A stretch of DNA of 64,000 nt from Litoribacter ruber (lineage in GTDB: Bacteria; Bacteroidota; Bacteroidia; Cytophagales; Cyclobacteriaceae), in NCBI RefSeq assembly GCF_018500185.1, contig NZ_JAHBGI010000003.1, positions 124,001-188,000 on the forward strand, read 5' to 3'. Positions 8,837 through 17,332 of this stretch are shown here, one piece after another. The position numbers and the translations under genes were made by a program. The stretch's first letter is position 1. Every line of letters starts with the position of its first letter. The notes under the pieces are model-generated. The model was not told where the DNA came from and made no database searches. It was given only the letters and a program-made list of their open reading frames with translations.

Positions 8837-9858
8837 GGAAATAACCCTCTAGTTTTTCTTTTCAAAATTGACTTAACGAAGAACTTGACATCAAACATAT
8901 TTAAATTCAGGAATTTACTGCCTTTAATAAACCCGATAATTTCAAGACCAATTGGCGTGGACCATGTCACGTTCATCAAAAGCCTATTGAATAAAAAATT
9001 CTCTACAAATTGTATATCAAACTGATTAGAGATCTTGAAAAAATAGATCATCTTATTGATCAGACTTTCGACTTGATAGAGATCTTTTAGTGAAGTACAG
9101 CATTGTGGGTAACAAATAAAATGAAGCGCATCCATTTCTTCCTGTGCAAGGTCAATCCCGTAATCATTAAGAGCAAGCTTAGTTTTCTCTAAGCTATTAT
9201 TCCTTTGCATAAGATGCTTTGTGGTGGACACTTGATTTTTGTGAAGCCGATATTTGATCAGATATTCTGGTAAATTGGCCAAATCACCAAACTTGGAAAG
9301 GTCAAGCCACATGGCTTTATCCTCGGCATAATAATAGTGCTCATTATATTTAATGTTATTCTGAGATAAAATAGATCGTCTTATAATCGCACTGGGATGA
9401 GGTATGGAGGTGTTAAATATGGAGCTAAATAGCAATTCTCTAGAATCTGTAATATTAAAAACTTCCGTTTCAGTTTCCGGATGGCCATCCAAGAAATTAA
9501 TTTTACCGCATCCACAGACTGCAATATTTGAGTTTTTTTCCATAAACTCAATTTGCTTTTCCAGCCTTTGAGGTAAGCTTATATCATCAGCATCCATCCT
9601 GACTATATATTTAGAGGAAATCATCTCAATCCCCTGATTTAAGCAATGTATATAGCCATTGTTGGTTGGGTTATTTACAAACTGGATGCGTGGATCAGGA
9701 TATGAGTTGATCACTTCTTTAGTGGCATCGGTAGACCCGTCATCAATGATTAAAAATTTGAAATCAGAAAAAGTTTGATTCAGGATAGAATCAATAGACT
9801 CCTGAATATAATTTGCACAATTATAGGCAGGCATCAACACTGTAACCAAATCACGCAT
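8833..9858 (-). CDS. Glycosyltransferase family 2 (paralogue of the gene at 11908-12951)
   Basis: 341 residues with a GT-A fold: VTVLMPAYNCANYIQESIDS, LIIDDGSTD, and the metal-binding RMDADDIS near residues 87-94. It transfers a nucleotide-activated sugar in the cytoplasm onto the growing lipid-linked repeat; donor and acceptor are not readable. It shares long stretches with the 11908-12951 product (SILNQTFSDF, SKYIVRMDADDIS, IFNTSIPHPSAIIR, YYAEDKAMWLDLSKFG), so the two derive from a duplication. The 5' end overlaps the upstream gene by 8 bases and the 3' end overlaps the GT14 gene by 4 bases. Confidence 0.9.
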   Translation of the reverse strand: MRDLVTVLMPAYNCANYIQESIDSILNQTFSDFKFLIIDDGSTDATKEVINSYPDPRIQFVNNPTNNGYIHCLNQGIEMISSKYIVRMDADDISLPQRLEKQIEFMEKNSNIAVCGCGKINFLDGHPETETEVFNITDSRELLFSSIFNTSIPHPSAIIRRSILSQNNIKYNEHYYYAEDKAMWLDLSKFGDLANLPEYLIKYRLHKNQVSTTKHLMQRNNSLEKTKLALNDYGIDLAQEEMDALHFICYPQCCTSLKDLYQVESLINKMIYFFKISNQFDIQFVENFLFNRLLMNVTWSTPIGLEIIGFIKGSKFLNLNMFDVKFFVKSILKRKTRGLFP

Positions 9859-10921
9859 ACTCTTGGATTTTCTTTAAGGAATTTAATACCAGCTGGTCTG
9901 GTCGTAAAAAATTTTGATAATACTCCTGATTAGCTTTCATCATTTGTGCCCGTAAATCAGGATTGACTAGCAACTGTTCTATTTGACCAATCAATGTTTC
10001 AGTTGAATGGAATTCCAAGTAATTCATGTTTTTCTGAAAATTACCTGTCGGCAAATAATGCAAGGGCTCCGATACAATAGCTCGACTTGCAGCAATATAT
10101 TCGGCCATTTTCCAGCCTGTGGAATTATGAAGGCCAGCCGTACTGATGCATATGCTACTTTTCTTCATTTCCTTTAAGTAATTCAATTTCCGAACAGCTC
10201 TCCTATTAAGAATTAGCTCTGGAGCCAACCTTCTAGCTATTGGACTGTCATATAGACCTCCCTTAAATTGGTCGCCAAAATTTTTTCTACAAGTCTGAAG
10301 GGATTGAATTCTGGTGATATTAATTTGAGCCAAGTGATCCGAAAAATCAGAACTATCTACATAATCAGCAGGGTCCCACAGTCGTGTATAAAATAAAATA
10401 TTGACATTTATTCCTTGAACTGGCGGATAGGAATAGTATTTTTCCTCGATGTTGTCTTGAGCAAAATTTGAAAGCCAGTTTAATAATACCTTGGGAGTGA
10501 AAATCAAAGATGAGAGTCCTTTCTTTAAAAAATAATAGGATGAGGGTACCACATTCAGGTTGAAGCCCAGTGGCAAAACCTTACATGACGCTTTGGCATA
10601 ATTCTCTAAAATTGGGTGGAAGCTTCTTTTAAAGTAATAATCACAATCCCCTGTTAGCTTGCTAAAAAGCTCAAATTTTCCGGAATCACTTTCACCCAGC
10701 CCCCAATTAAACCCATCCAACAAATCGTACCTGACCTTGATTTGATTGTTGACTATCACATCAAAAATATTATTGTTAGCCAGACTCGGGTTTGTGAGCT
10801 GCATATCAATCAGGCCCATCTTATGCAATGTATAAAAACCGGTAAAGATCTGGTTACAATGGGCCGATTGCGGCCTAGGAACTATGCAGTGTATTTTTGA
10901 ATTTGAATCAACCTCAACCAT
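9851..10921 (-). CDS. Probable glycosyltransferase (GT-B-like C terminus), function unassigned
   Basis: 356 residues. The N-terminal half has no motif I recognise. The C-terminal part (CISTAGLHNSTGWKMAEYIA, RAIVSEPLHY, then a helical tail with LLVNPDLRAQMMKANQEYY) resembles the donor-binding end of GT1/GT4-type transferases, where a glutamate and an 'AEYIAASRAIV' segment precede the final helix. Its start overlaps the upstream GT2 stop by one base (TGATG) and its end overlaps the next GT2 gene by 8 bases, so it belongs to the polysaccharide operon. A sugar-transfer role is inferred from fold hints and context; it could also be a modifying enzyme. Confidence 0.6.
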   Translation of the reverse strand: MVEVDSNSKIHCIVPRPQSAHCNQIFTGFYTLHKMGLIDMQLTNPSLANNNIFDVIVNNQIKVRYDLLDGFNWGLGESDSGKFELFSKLTGDCDYYFKRSFHPILENYAKASCKVLPLGFNLNVVPSSYYFLKKGLSSLIFTPKVLLNWLSNFAQDNIEEKYYSYPPVQGINVNILFYTRLWDPADYVDSSDFSDHLAQINITRIQSLQTCRKNFGDQFKGGLYDSPIARRLAPELILNRRAVRKLNYLKEMKKSSICISTAGLHNSTGWKMAEYIAASRAIVSEPLHYLPTGNFQKNMNYLEFHSTETLIGQIEQLLVNPDLRAQMMKANQEYYQNFLRPDQLVLNSLKKIQEYA

Positions 10922-11907
10922 CAGTTAATTATACGATATATTTTTTTAAAAAATAGTGGATTTGTATTGCAAATTGACCTGTAGAAATTCAGTTTTAAAT
11001 TCATCTTGGTGGTAAACCCGGTAATCCTCTTAAAGGGAAAAAATCCATACGATTTAAGCATTTTATACAGTTGACTTTCCTTCTCCATATCAAAGTCAGA
11101 ACTAATAAAATCTAAAAACAGCATCTGATTAAACCTGTCTATGGCTTTTTCCAATCCATTTTTAAAGGACGAATTTTCCTTTAATTTATCTCTGAATCTT
11201 TGCACACTATTGGCCACCTCTAGCATTGATAAATAAAAAAAATGGCGATCGGAAGGATTTATGCTATTTACGGCCGAGTTTAATCTTTGCCTGTAATTAA
11301 CCAATATAAGATCAATTGTCTTTACTAAAGTTGCATGATACATTAGACGGGGAAAAAATGCTGCATCTTGCATTTTATAAGGAGTTAGAAAAGTTATGTT
11401 GTTTTTTAGCAACAAGTCCTTTCTAATGATAAACTGCCACACATAGTTGAACCGCAAATTCTGAAGGTAAAACTGCTCGCCTGACATACTTATTGACTTC
11501 TCAAAAACAGGTTTCAGATTTAACCAATCATGTTTTCTTCCCGCTTCATCTACCAGGTCAAACCCAAAGCTTAACACATCTTCCTCACTATTTTTTACAA
11601 TTTGAAGAGCTTTGGAAAATTGAACAGTATTTATAAAATCATCCCCATCCACAAACCATACGTACTCCCCATCCGCTTTTGAAAGACCCAAATTCCTGGC
11701 CGCTCCTACTCCTTTGTTTTCTTGGTAAAAGTATTTGACTTGTGAATTTGAATTCGAAAATTGTTTAATAACCTGCGCTGTTTTATCACTCGACCCATCA
11801 TCAACAACAATTAATTCATAGCAATCGGAATCAAGCATTAATGACTCTATACATTCCCCAATGAAGTTTTCTAGATTATAAGCTGATATGATTACGCTTA
11901 GGATCAT
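10921..11907 (-). CDS. Glycosyltransferase family 2
   Basis: 328 residues. GT-A signatures: LSVIISAYNLENFIGECIES at the N terminus, LIVVDDGSSDKTAQVI, then GVGAARNLGLSKADGEYVWF and VDGDDFI near residues 84-92 as the DxD-type metal site. This subgroup (WcaA/EpsJ-like) builds capsular or exopolysaccharide repeats; the sugar cannot be told. Its start is directly adjacent to the preceding GT2 stop (no gap) and its end overlaps the next gene by one base. Confidence 0.9.
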   Translation of the reverse strand: MILSVIISAYNLENFIGECIESLMLDSDCYELIVVDDGSSDKTAQVIKQFSNSNSQVKYFYQENKGVGAARNLGLSKADGEYVWFVDGDDFINTVQFSKALQIVKNSEEDVLSFGFDLVDEAGRKHDWLNLKPVFEKSISMSGEQFYLQNLRFNYVWQFIIRKDLLLKNNITFLTPYKMQDAAFFPRLMYHATLVKTIDLILVNYRQRLNSAVNSINPSDRHFFYLSMLEVANSVQRFRDKLKENSSFKNGLEKAIDRFNQMLFLDFISSDFDMEKESQLYKMLKSYGFFPFKRITGFTTKMNLKLNFYRSICNTNPLFFKKIYRIIN

Positions 11908-12951
11908 CTATATTCTAATACCTTTGGGTAAGGGGTTGTTGCCCTTGTAAAAGTATCGGGCCCCAATTTTCAAATAGGTAGAAGGGCCCATTTGCATAAG
12001 ACTAATAAGTTTGCTTTTATACACAAAGGCAAACATCTCAAAACCTACTCTTGACGACCGGGAAACAATCGTAACCATCCTTTTTTTCAGTTCTATCTCC
12101 AATTCATTTGAGTAGGCTAAACCTGTTGCAAGCGCCTTTTCAAGGATAAAAAAAATTAACTCTTCAACCTCTCTTAATTCGGAAAGGGAGGTGCAGGATT
12201 CCTCGTAACAAATTTTTCTGAGGGCCTTCAAACTTCGGCCAGGTATGCAAATCCCATTTCTATTAAAAAATTCCTGGGTGATGGTAGTGCTGTTAGCTCG
12301 CTGGGTTTCCAAAAACAAAAAAGTCACCTGTTTACTGTGGATTCTATAATATAGAACAGGGTCTGAAACATTTGCTAAAAGGCCAAATTGCGACAACTTC
12401 AACCAAAACTCCTTATCTTCAGCGTAATAAAACCTCTCCTTATATTCTAGTTGATTTTCTTTTACCACAGAAGTACGAATAATTGCACTGGGATGATGTA
12501 TTGAGGTATTAAATATAGATTGAATAAAAAGCCGATTTGTATCTGTAACTGCCTTAATTAACTGTGGCTTTCGGGTACTTTCCTCAAACAGATTAATTCT
12601 GCTGCCTCCGCATACTACTACTTCTGGATGAGCTTCCATATAGGCAACTTGTTTCGCAAGTCGATCTGGCATAGAAATATCATCCGCATCCATCCGGACT
12701 ATATATTTGCTAGTTATGCTTTTTAGCCCAAAATTGAGACATTCAATATATCCCAAATTCCGGCTATTTTTAATATACCTAATTCGGGGGTCATTAAAAG
12801 AGTTTATTATTTCTCCGCTATTGTCTGTACTTCCATCATTTATAATCAAAAAATCAAAATCTGTAAAAGTCTGGTTAAGTATAGAGCTAATAGTCTCAGG
12901 CAGCCAGGGTGCCACATTATAGACTGGCATCAGAACAGTAACTAATGTCAT
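11908..12951 (-). CDS. Glycosyltransferase family 2 (paralogue of the gene at 8833-9858)
   Basis: 347 residues. GT-A features: VTVLMPVYNVAPWLPETISS, LIINDGSTDNSGEIIN and RMDADDIS near residues 87-94. It is clearly homologous along its length to the 8833-9858 product, including the shared IFNTSIHHPSAIIRTSVV and FYYAEDKEFWLKLSQFGLLAN regions. Even some DNA is still alike around the RMDADD codons. It is the first gene after a predicted terminator that follows rmlA (12971-12993), so its expression depends on readthrough or on a promoter not recognised here. Confidence 0.9.
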   Translation of the reverse strand: MTLVTVLMPVYNVAPWLPETISSILNQTFTDFDFLIINDGSTDNSGEIINSFNDPRIRYIKNSRNLGYIECLNFGLKSITSKYIVRMDADDISMPDRLAKQVAYMEAHPEVVVCGGSRINLFEESTRKPQLIKAVTDTNRLFIQSIFNTSIHHPSAIIRTSVVKENQLEYKERFYYAEDKEFWLKLSQFGLLANVSDPVLYYRIHSKQVTFLFLETQRANSTTITQEFFNRNGICIPGRSLKALRKICYEESCTSLSELREVEELIFFILEKALATGLAYSNELEIELKKRMVTIVSRSSRVGFEMFAFVYKSKLISLMQMGPSTYLKIGARYFYKGNNPLPKGIRI

Positions 12952-12970
12952 AAAAAAATAAAGAAATAAA

Positions 12971-12993
12971 AGGTGCTACTACATGTAACACCT
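12971..12993 (-). terminator. Intrinsic terminator after rmlA, inside the polysaccharide cluster
   Basis: On the minus strand AGGTGTTAC and GTAGCACCT form a 9-bp stem (one G-U pair) with a 5-base loop, followed by a T-rich tract reaching the ATG of the next gene. It lies 8 bases after the rmlA stop codon. This is a classical intrinsic terminator shape and could attenuate transcription into the seven downstream genes. Confidence 0.65.
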
Positions 12994-13000
12994 ATATAAT

Positions 13001-13873
13001 TTATTCTGCAATTTTCAAAATATATTGCCCATAAGTACTTTTTGCTAACGGTGTACCTAATTCCCTTAATTCATCCTTCGAAATATACCCCATCCTGTAG
13101 GCAACCTCTTCTATACAGGCAATTTTCAAACTTGTTCTTTTCTCGACAGCCTTTACAAATTCAGTAGCCTCACTCATCGATTCATGGGTACCGGTATCCA
13201 GCCAGGCATATCCCCTGCTCAATTTTTGTAGTTTTAGATTTTTGTCATCTAAATACATCTGGTTAATGGCGGTAATTTCTAGCTCCCCTCTCTCTGAAGG
13301 CTTAATCTGCTTCGCGTATTGAACTACATTGTTTGGATAGTAATATAGGCCGACCACTGCATAATTGGACTTCGGATTTGTTGGCTTTTCTTCGATACTC
13401 AAAACATTGCCATTGTCATCAATTTCGGCTACCCCATATCTTTCAGGATCCTCCACATAATATCCAAACACCACTCCTTTTTTCTCCGATGCGGCTACTT
13501 TGGCGGAATTGGTAAGCAAGCCCGGTAAGCCTGCACCATAGAAAATGTTATCACCTAGAACCAAGCAGACATCGTCATCGCCTATAAATTCTTCTCCAAT
13601 AATAAAAGCCTGGGCCAAACCATCCGGAGAGGGCTGCTCGGCATAGCTTAATTTAATTCCTAATTGACTTCCGTCACCTAATAACTTTTCAAAGCCTGGT
13701 AAATCATGAGGCGTGGATATAATCAGGATTTCCTTGATCCCCGACAACATAAGCACCGATAGCGGATAATAAACCATGGGCTTGTCGTAAATAGGCATCA
13801 ACTGCTTACTTACGGATATGGTAAGGGGGTGTAATCGCGTGCCAGAGCCTCCAGCTAAAATAATTCCTTTCAT
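13001..13873 (-). CDS. rmlA: Glucose-1-phosphate thymidylyltransferase
   Basis: 290 residues from the ATG at 13873; a TTG directly before it would add one residue but ATG is the better start. Condenses glucose 1-phosphate and dTTP to dTDP-glucose, the first step toward dTDP-rhamnose and other dTDP-6-deoxysugars. Signatures: [17 protein letters not shown] at the N terminus, [47 protein letters not shown], and [12 protein letters not shown]. Length fits the short RmlA/RffH type. No rmlB, rmlC or rmlD is in the window, so the rest of the pathway must lie elsewhere. A 16-base palindrome (13886-13901) sits just upstream of the start codon. Confidence 0.95.
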   Translation of the reverse strand: MKGIILAGGSGTRLHPLTISVSKQLMPIYDKPMVYYPLSVLMLSGIKEILIISTPHDLPGFEKLLGDGSQLGIKLSYAEQPSPDGLAQAFIIGEEFIGDDDVCLVLGDNIFYGAGLPGLLTNSAKVAASEKKGVVFGYYVEDPERYGVAEIDDNGNVLSIEEKPTNPKSNYAVVGLYYYPNNVVQYAKQIKPSERGELEITAINQMYLDDKNLKLQKLSRGYAWLDTGTHESMSEATEFVKAVEKRTSLKIACIEEVAYRMGYISKDELRELGTPLAKSTYGQYILKIAE

Positions 13874-13885
13874 CAAGTTTCGTTT

Positions 13886-13901
13886 ATATGCCTCGGCATA
13901 T
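13886..13901. promoter_or_regulatory. Short palindrome just upstream of rmlA
   Basis: ATATGCC-TC-GGCATAT is a perfect 7+7 inverted repeat with a 2-base centre, ending 12 bases before the rmlA ATG in the transcribed direction. It could be a small hairpin affecting translation start or a protein-binding site; neither can be shown from the sequence alone. Confidence 0.35.
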
Positions 13902-13937
13902 GGTAATTAGATTAAAACAGCCCAAAATTAGCATATT

Positions 13938-14699
13938 TTAGGAGACTTTCCACTTTGGCACCAATTCAAAAACTTTTACGAAATATTTGAACATCAATAA
14001 ACCGAGGTAAGTCCTAATACCATTTTCCTTGCACCCTCTAATGATTTCCTTGTTTAAAATGTAATTGCTGACAATGGATCGGTTGCTCACCCCACCCGTT
14101 CTCATTACCACCATATCTACAGGAACATACCGGTATGGGAGCTTGTGTTTGTAAAGAAATCTAGTCAGCAGCTCATAATCCGCCGCTATTTTATAGTCTG
14201 TTTGATAATAACCGAATTCCTCAAACCATATTTTCCTTGTAAAAAAAGTGGGATGGGCAGGCATGAAACCATACCGAAATTTTGAAGGGTTGAAGAATTT
14301 GGAACTGTAATACCGCACGGTTTTATTTAGCTTTTTAGGATTCACAAAGCTCACGTCACCAAATACCGCCTCTGCATTTGAATTGGAAAATTCCTTTGCA
14401 ATTTGGCTTACAACCGTCTCATCCTTATAAAAATCATCGGAGTTCAAAATCCCTACTATTTCACCCGAGGCCATTTTTATACCTTTGTTCATCCCATCAT
14501 AAATCCCTTTATCGGGTTCTGAGATCCATTTTAACCTGGGATCCTCAAATGACTTAAGTATCTCCACTGTCCCGTCCCAAGAATTTCCGTCGATTACGAT
14601 ATATTCCAAATCATGATAATCTTGGGCAAGTACCGAATTAATGGTGTCCTTAATAGTCCGGATACTATTGAAGCTGACCGTGACAACGCTAATCTTCAT
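13938..14699 (-). CDS. Glycosyltransferase family 2 (WcaA-like)
   Basis: 253 residues. KISVVTVSFNSIRTIKDTIN, LEYIVIDGNSWDGTVEIL, WISEPDKGIYDGMNKGIKMA and GILNSDDFY (near residues 86-94) define the compact GT2 subgroup common in colanic-acid-like and O-antigen clusters. The PDKGIYDGMNKG block is the strongest subgroup marker. AHPTFFTRKIW and KIAADYELLTRFLY follow. Sugar specificity is unknown. It lies 12 bases after the preceding GT2 gene and 64 bases before rmlA. Confidence 0.9.
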   Translation of the reverse strand: MKISVVTVSFNSIRTIKDTINSVLAQDYHDLEYIVIDGNSWDGTVEILKSFEDPRLKWISEPDKGIYDGMNKGIKMASGEIVGILNSDDFYKDETVVSQIAKEFSNSNAEAVFGDVSFVNPKKLNKTVRYYSSKFFNPSKFRYGFMPAHPTFFTRKIWFEEFGYYQTDYKIAADYELLTRFLYKHKLPYRYVPVDMVVMRTGGVSNRSIVSNYILNKEIIRGCKENGIRTYLGLLMFKYFVKVFELVPKWKVS

Positions 14700-14711
14700 A
14701 ACTTCAAAAGT

Positions 14712-15596
14712 TTAAAAGTCTATATTATGCTCTTTCAAAAAATATGTTTTAATGGCTTCTGTGTCTTTACCGTATTTGATCCTTACTTCCAATAATAACA
14801 CGTCCACCAAAGTCCTATACCACCACCCCTGCATGAAATGCCATACAAAGCCCTCCTTGCCGTCTAAAAAACCTAACTGAATAAAGTAGCGATAAAAAAA
14901 GTATAAGAAGGCTCGGAAGAAAAGTGGTAATTTGTTGTAGACAACCTTTTCGGTGGTCTTTCGCTTTAAAGTATCATCCTGCACCCTTAAATCTGGGTTG
15001 CGGAAACTAGCCGAGAGCAAATCAATGGCTTCCTTAGTTGCATATTGATTATGTTTTGCAATCCACCAGCTGATATCATTTAAGTTTTCATCTACAAAAG
15101 CGCCTTTAAAGGTTGTAGTAGAGCCAGTTGGTACGACCATCCGCTCATCCATCCATTTCTGTTGGGAATATGCCTTTCCAGGTCTGAAAAGCCTCATGAT
15201 TTTCACCCCATTTGCCCCACCTCTTTTAATGTGGCGACCCAGGAAAACCCTTTGCAAGGGCAAATAAACTCCATTTACATCGGAATCCAGGTGAGGCAAC
15301 TTAATTTTCATTTCTTCAATAAGCTCATCGGTCAGGTATTCATCAGCATCCATCCTAAGTATCCAATCACCTTCAAAGGGCAACGTAGCCAGTGCCCAAT
15401 TCAATTGTTTGGCGTGGCTGTTTTCCCATTTTCTTTGGTAGAACTTTACTGAATTTTGTTTGGCTATATGACTGGTATTGTCAGTCGAAAAGGAATCAAC
15501 TACATGAATGTCGTTGGAAATGGATTTGGCACTATCCAGACACCTTTGAAGATGAATTCCCTCATTAAAAGTCAATATGACAACACTGATTTTCAA
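14712..15596 (-). CDS. Glycosyltransferase family 2 (WaaE/KdtX-like)
   Basis: About 294 residues from a TTG at 15596, which overlaps the TGA of the upstream acyltransferase gene and is preceded by GGTAGG. A GTG at 15653 would give 313 residues but the extra N terminus lies inside the upstream gene and does not look like the family. Signatures: KISVVILTFNEGIHLQRCLD, DIHVVDSFSTDNT, AKQLNWALATL and ILRMDADEYLTDELIEEM, as in the WaaE/KdtX-type beta-glycosyltransferases. YFIQLGFLDGKEGFVWHFMQ near the C terminus is also typical of this subgroup. The acceptor is presumably a lipid-linked oligosaccharide. Confidence 0.85.
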   Translation of the reverse strand: MKISVVILTFNEGIHLQRCLDSAKSISNDIHVVDSFSTDNTSHIAKQNSVKFYQRKWENSHAKQLNWALATLPFEGDWILRMDADEYLTDELIEEMKIKLPHLDSDVNGVYLPLQRVFLGRHIKRGGANGVKIMRLFRPGKAYSQQKWMDERMVVPTGSTTTFKGAFVDENLNDISWWIAKHNQYATKEAIDLLSASFRNPDLRVQDDTLKRKTTEKVVYNKLPLFFRAFLYFFYRYFIQLGFLDGKEGFVWHFMQGWWYRTLVDVLLLEVRIKYGKDTEAIKTYFLKEHNIDF

Positions 15597-16162
15597 CCTA
15601 CCAATTGTCTGATTTTTATAAACTTTGCAGGATTCCCCCCTACTACTGACCACCCTTCCACGTCTTTAAAAACAGCCGCCCTCGCTCCTACCACTGCCCC
15701 TTGGTGAATGGTCACCCCGGGTCCAATAAATGCATCGGCGGCCACCCAAACTTGATCCTTAATCGTAATCGGGGAAATTATCAGAGGATGGTGCGCTAAA
15801 GTAATGTCGTGCGTAGCAGTGCATAGATATGCTTTTTGAGAAACTGTTGAGTTTTTGCCAATTCTGACACATCCTGGATTATAACAGTCCACATTGGGAC
15901 CAAGACAGGAAAAAGGTTCCATAATCAAATTCCAAGGTGCCCAAACGCGCGCATTGGCACTAACAGTCGCCTTATATGATACACTTGCACCGAATAAATT
16001 AAAAATAAACACCCTATAGGAATTGAATAGCCCCAAGGTAAATGGCCTAATTAATAATAGATGAACTATGGTCCACAATAGCCTACCCACTTTATTGCCA
16101 AAACTTAACCTGTTTTGGTATTTGGATAAATCTACCTCTATATTGTTTATTTGCTCAATCAT
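15593..16162 (-). CDS. WcaF-like hexapeptide acyltransferase
   Basis: 189 residues. The C-terminal two thirds is a left-handed parallel beta-helix made of hexapeptide repeats (GCVRIGKNSTVSQKAYLC, ITIKDQVWVAADAFIGPGV, TIHQGAVVGARAAVFKDV), ending in VVGGNPAKFIK as in WcaF, the colanic acid O-acetyltransferase. The N terminus (LLWTIVHLLLIRPFTLGLFN) matches the WcaF lead-in. It probably acetylates one sugar of the repeat. Its start is coupled to the upstream glycosyltransferase by a one-base overlap. Confidence 0.88.
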   Translation of the reverse strand: MIEQINNIEVDLSKYQNRLSFGNKVGRLLWTIVHLLLIRPFTLGLFNSYRVFIFNLFGASVSYKATVSANARVWAPWNLIMEPFSCLGPNVDCYNPGCVRIGKNSTVSQKAYLCTATHDITLAHHPLIISPITIKDQVWVAADAFIGPGVTIHQGAVVGARAAVFKDVEGWSVVGGNPAKFIKIRQLVG

Positions 16163-17319
16163 TAATGAAGTTTTACAAATGCAGGCGGTATAGTTTCTTT
16201 ATTCATCACCCAATTATATAAATCTTTCATATTGTCGGCCACAGCAGCTTGGCTGTATTTATTTCTAACCAACTTTTGTCCTGAAATGCCCATTTGGATT
16301 CTTTCTGCCTCCTTTTGATGGTAGGCTTTCAATATGTAAGATTTGAAGTTTGATGGCTCATTATCCACCCACCATCCACAGCCAAATGTTTCCAAGTCCT
16401 CCCACGGCGTCCCTTTGGAAGCAATCACTGGAACTCCTTTGGATAATGCTTCGGTTACCACCATTCCAAAATTCTCAGACTTGCTAGGCAAAAGAAGGTA
16501 GTGGAAAGAGGAGATCATTTCATCTTTCTCCTCACCGTCCAGAAATCCCGAAAAAATAATATTTTTCAATTTCTCTTTAGCCACCAAACTTGTAAGCTTG
16601 CGCTTATATTTATTATTCCCATTGCCCACAATCACCAATTCTACACTTTCCTCATCCAGTTCATTCATCAATAATCTCCAGGAAAAAATTAACCCTTCAA
16701 TATTTTTAATAAAATTGAGCCTCCCCACAAATCCAAATCGAACTTTTTCCCTGCATTTTTCTTTAAGCGTTTTATATTCAGGCGGAAGAGAGATCGGATT
16801 GGGGATTATTGCAACGGGATTTTTAAAATTCAATGACCTGATGACCTTGTATTCCTCCTCACACGTGGCGTGCAGAACTGCGGCACTGGCCAAATCCTTG
16901 TTTTGAAAAAGCATGGATGCTACCGTCTTCACTGCTTTGGAGTGATTCAGCGCTGAAGGATACAGCATGCCCCTAAGGGTAAAAACAAAGGGTTTATTGG
17001 TTTTCATGGCCTGCCTGGCCGCGGCATGGGGCAAAAACTCCCACAGACCATGAATATGAAAAATATCAAATTGCTTGTGGTTATATTTTAAAAACTTGAT
17101 AGCTGACAACGAATACTCCCATCTTGGAAACATAGAGTAAGGAAGCTTCCAGATAAAAACTTCCTCTGAAATCAATTTTTCGTTTTCATCCCTAGGGGCA
17201 AAAGTCAGCATTTCGATATTCAACCCGATTTGCTGAAGCCCTTTCACCAAAGTAAAAGAACTTAAGGAGGGCCCACCGGAACGTTTATTCAAGGTGGAAA
17301 TAACATGTAAAACTTGCAT
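16162..17319 (-). CDS. Glycosyltransferase family 4
   Basis: 385 residues, GT-B fold. The N terminus MQVLHVISTLNKRSGGPSLS has the GGxS acceptor-side loop. The C-terminal donor domain has FGFVGRLNFIKNIEGLIFSW, LVIVGNGNNKYKRKL, IIFSGFLDGEEKDEMI and the E-x7-E motif (SKSENFGMVVTEALSKGVPV, near residue 285). These enzymes retain the anomeric configuration of a nucleotide sugar; the sugar itself is not predictable. It ends overlapping the WcaF-like gene by one base. Confidence 0.92.
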   Translation of the reverse strand: MQVLHVISTLNKRSGGPSLSSFTLVKGLQQIGLNIEMLTFAPRDENEKLISEEVFIWKLPYSMFPRWEYSLSAIKFLKYNHKQFDIFHIHGLWEFLPHAAARQAMKTNKPFVFTLRGMLYPSALNHSKAVKTVASMLFQNKDLASAAVLHATCEEEYKVIRSLNFKNPVAIIPNPISLPPEYKTLKEKCREKVRFGFVGRLNFIKNIEGLIFSWRLLMNELDEESVELVIVGNGNNKYKRKLTSLVAKEKLKNIIFSGFLDGEEKDEMISSFHYLLLPSKSENFGMVVTEALSKGVPVIASKGTPWEDLETFGCGWWVDNEPSNFKSYILKAYHQKEAERIQMGISGQKLVRNKYSQAAVADNMKDLYNWVMNKETIPPAFVKLH

Positions 17320-17332
17320 AAAAAAGTGAATA

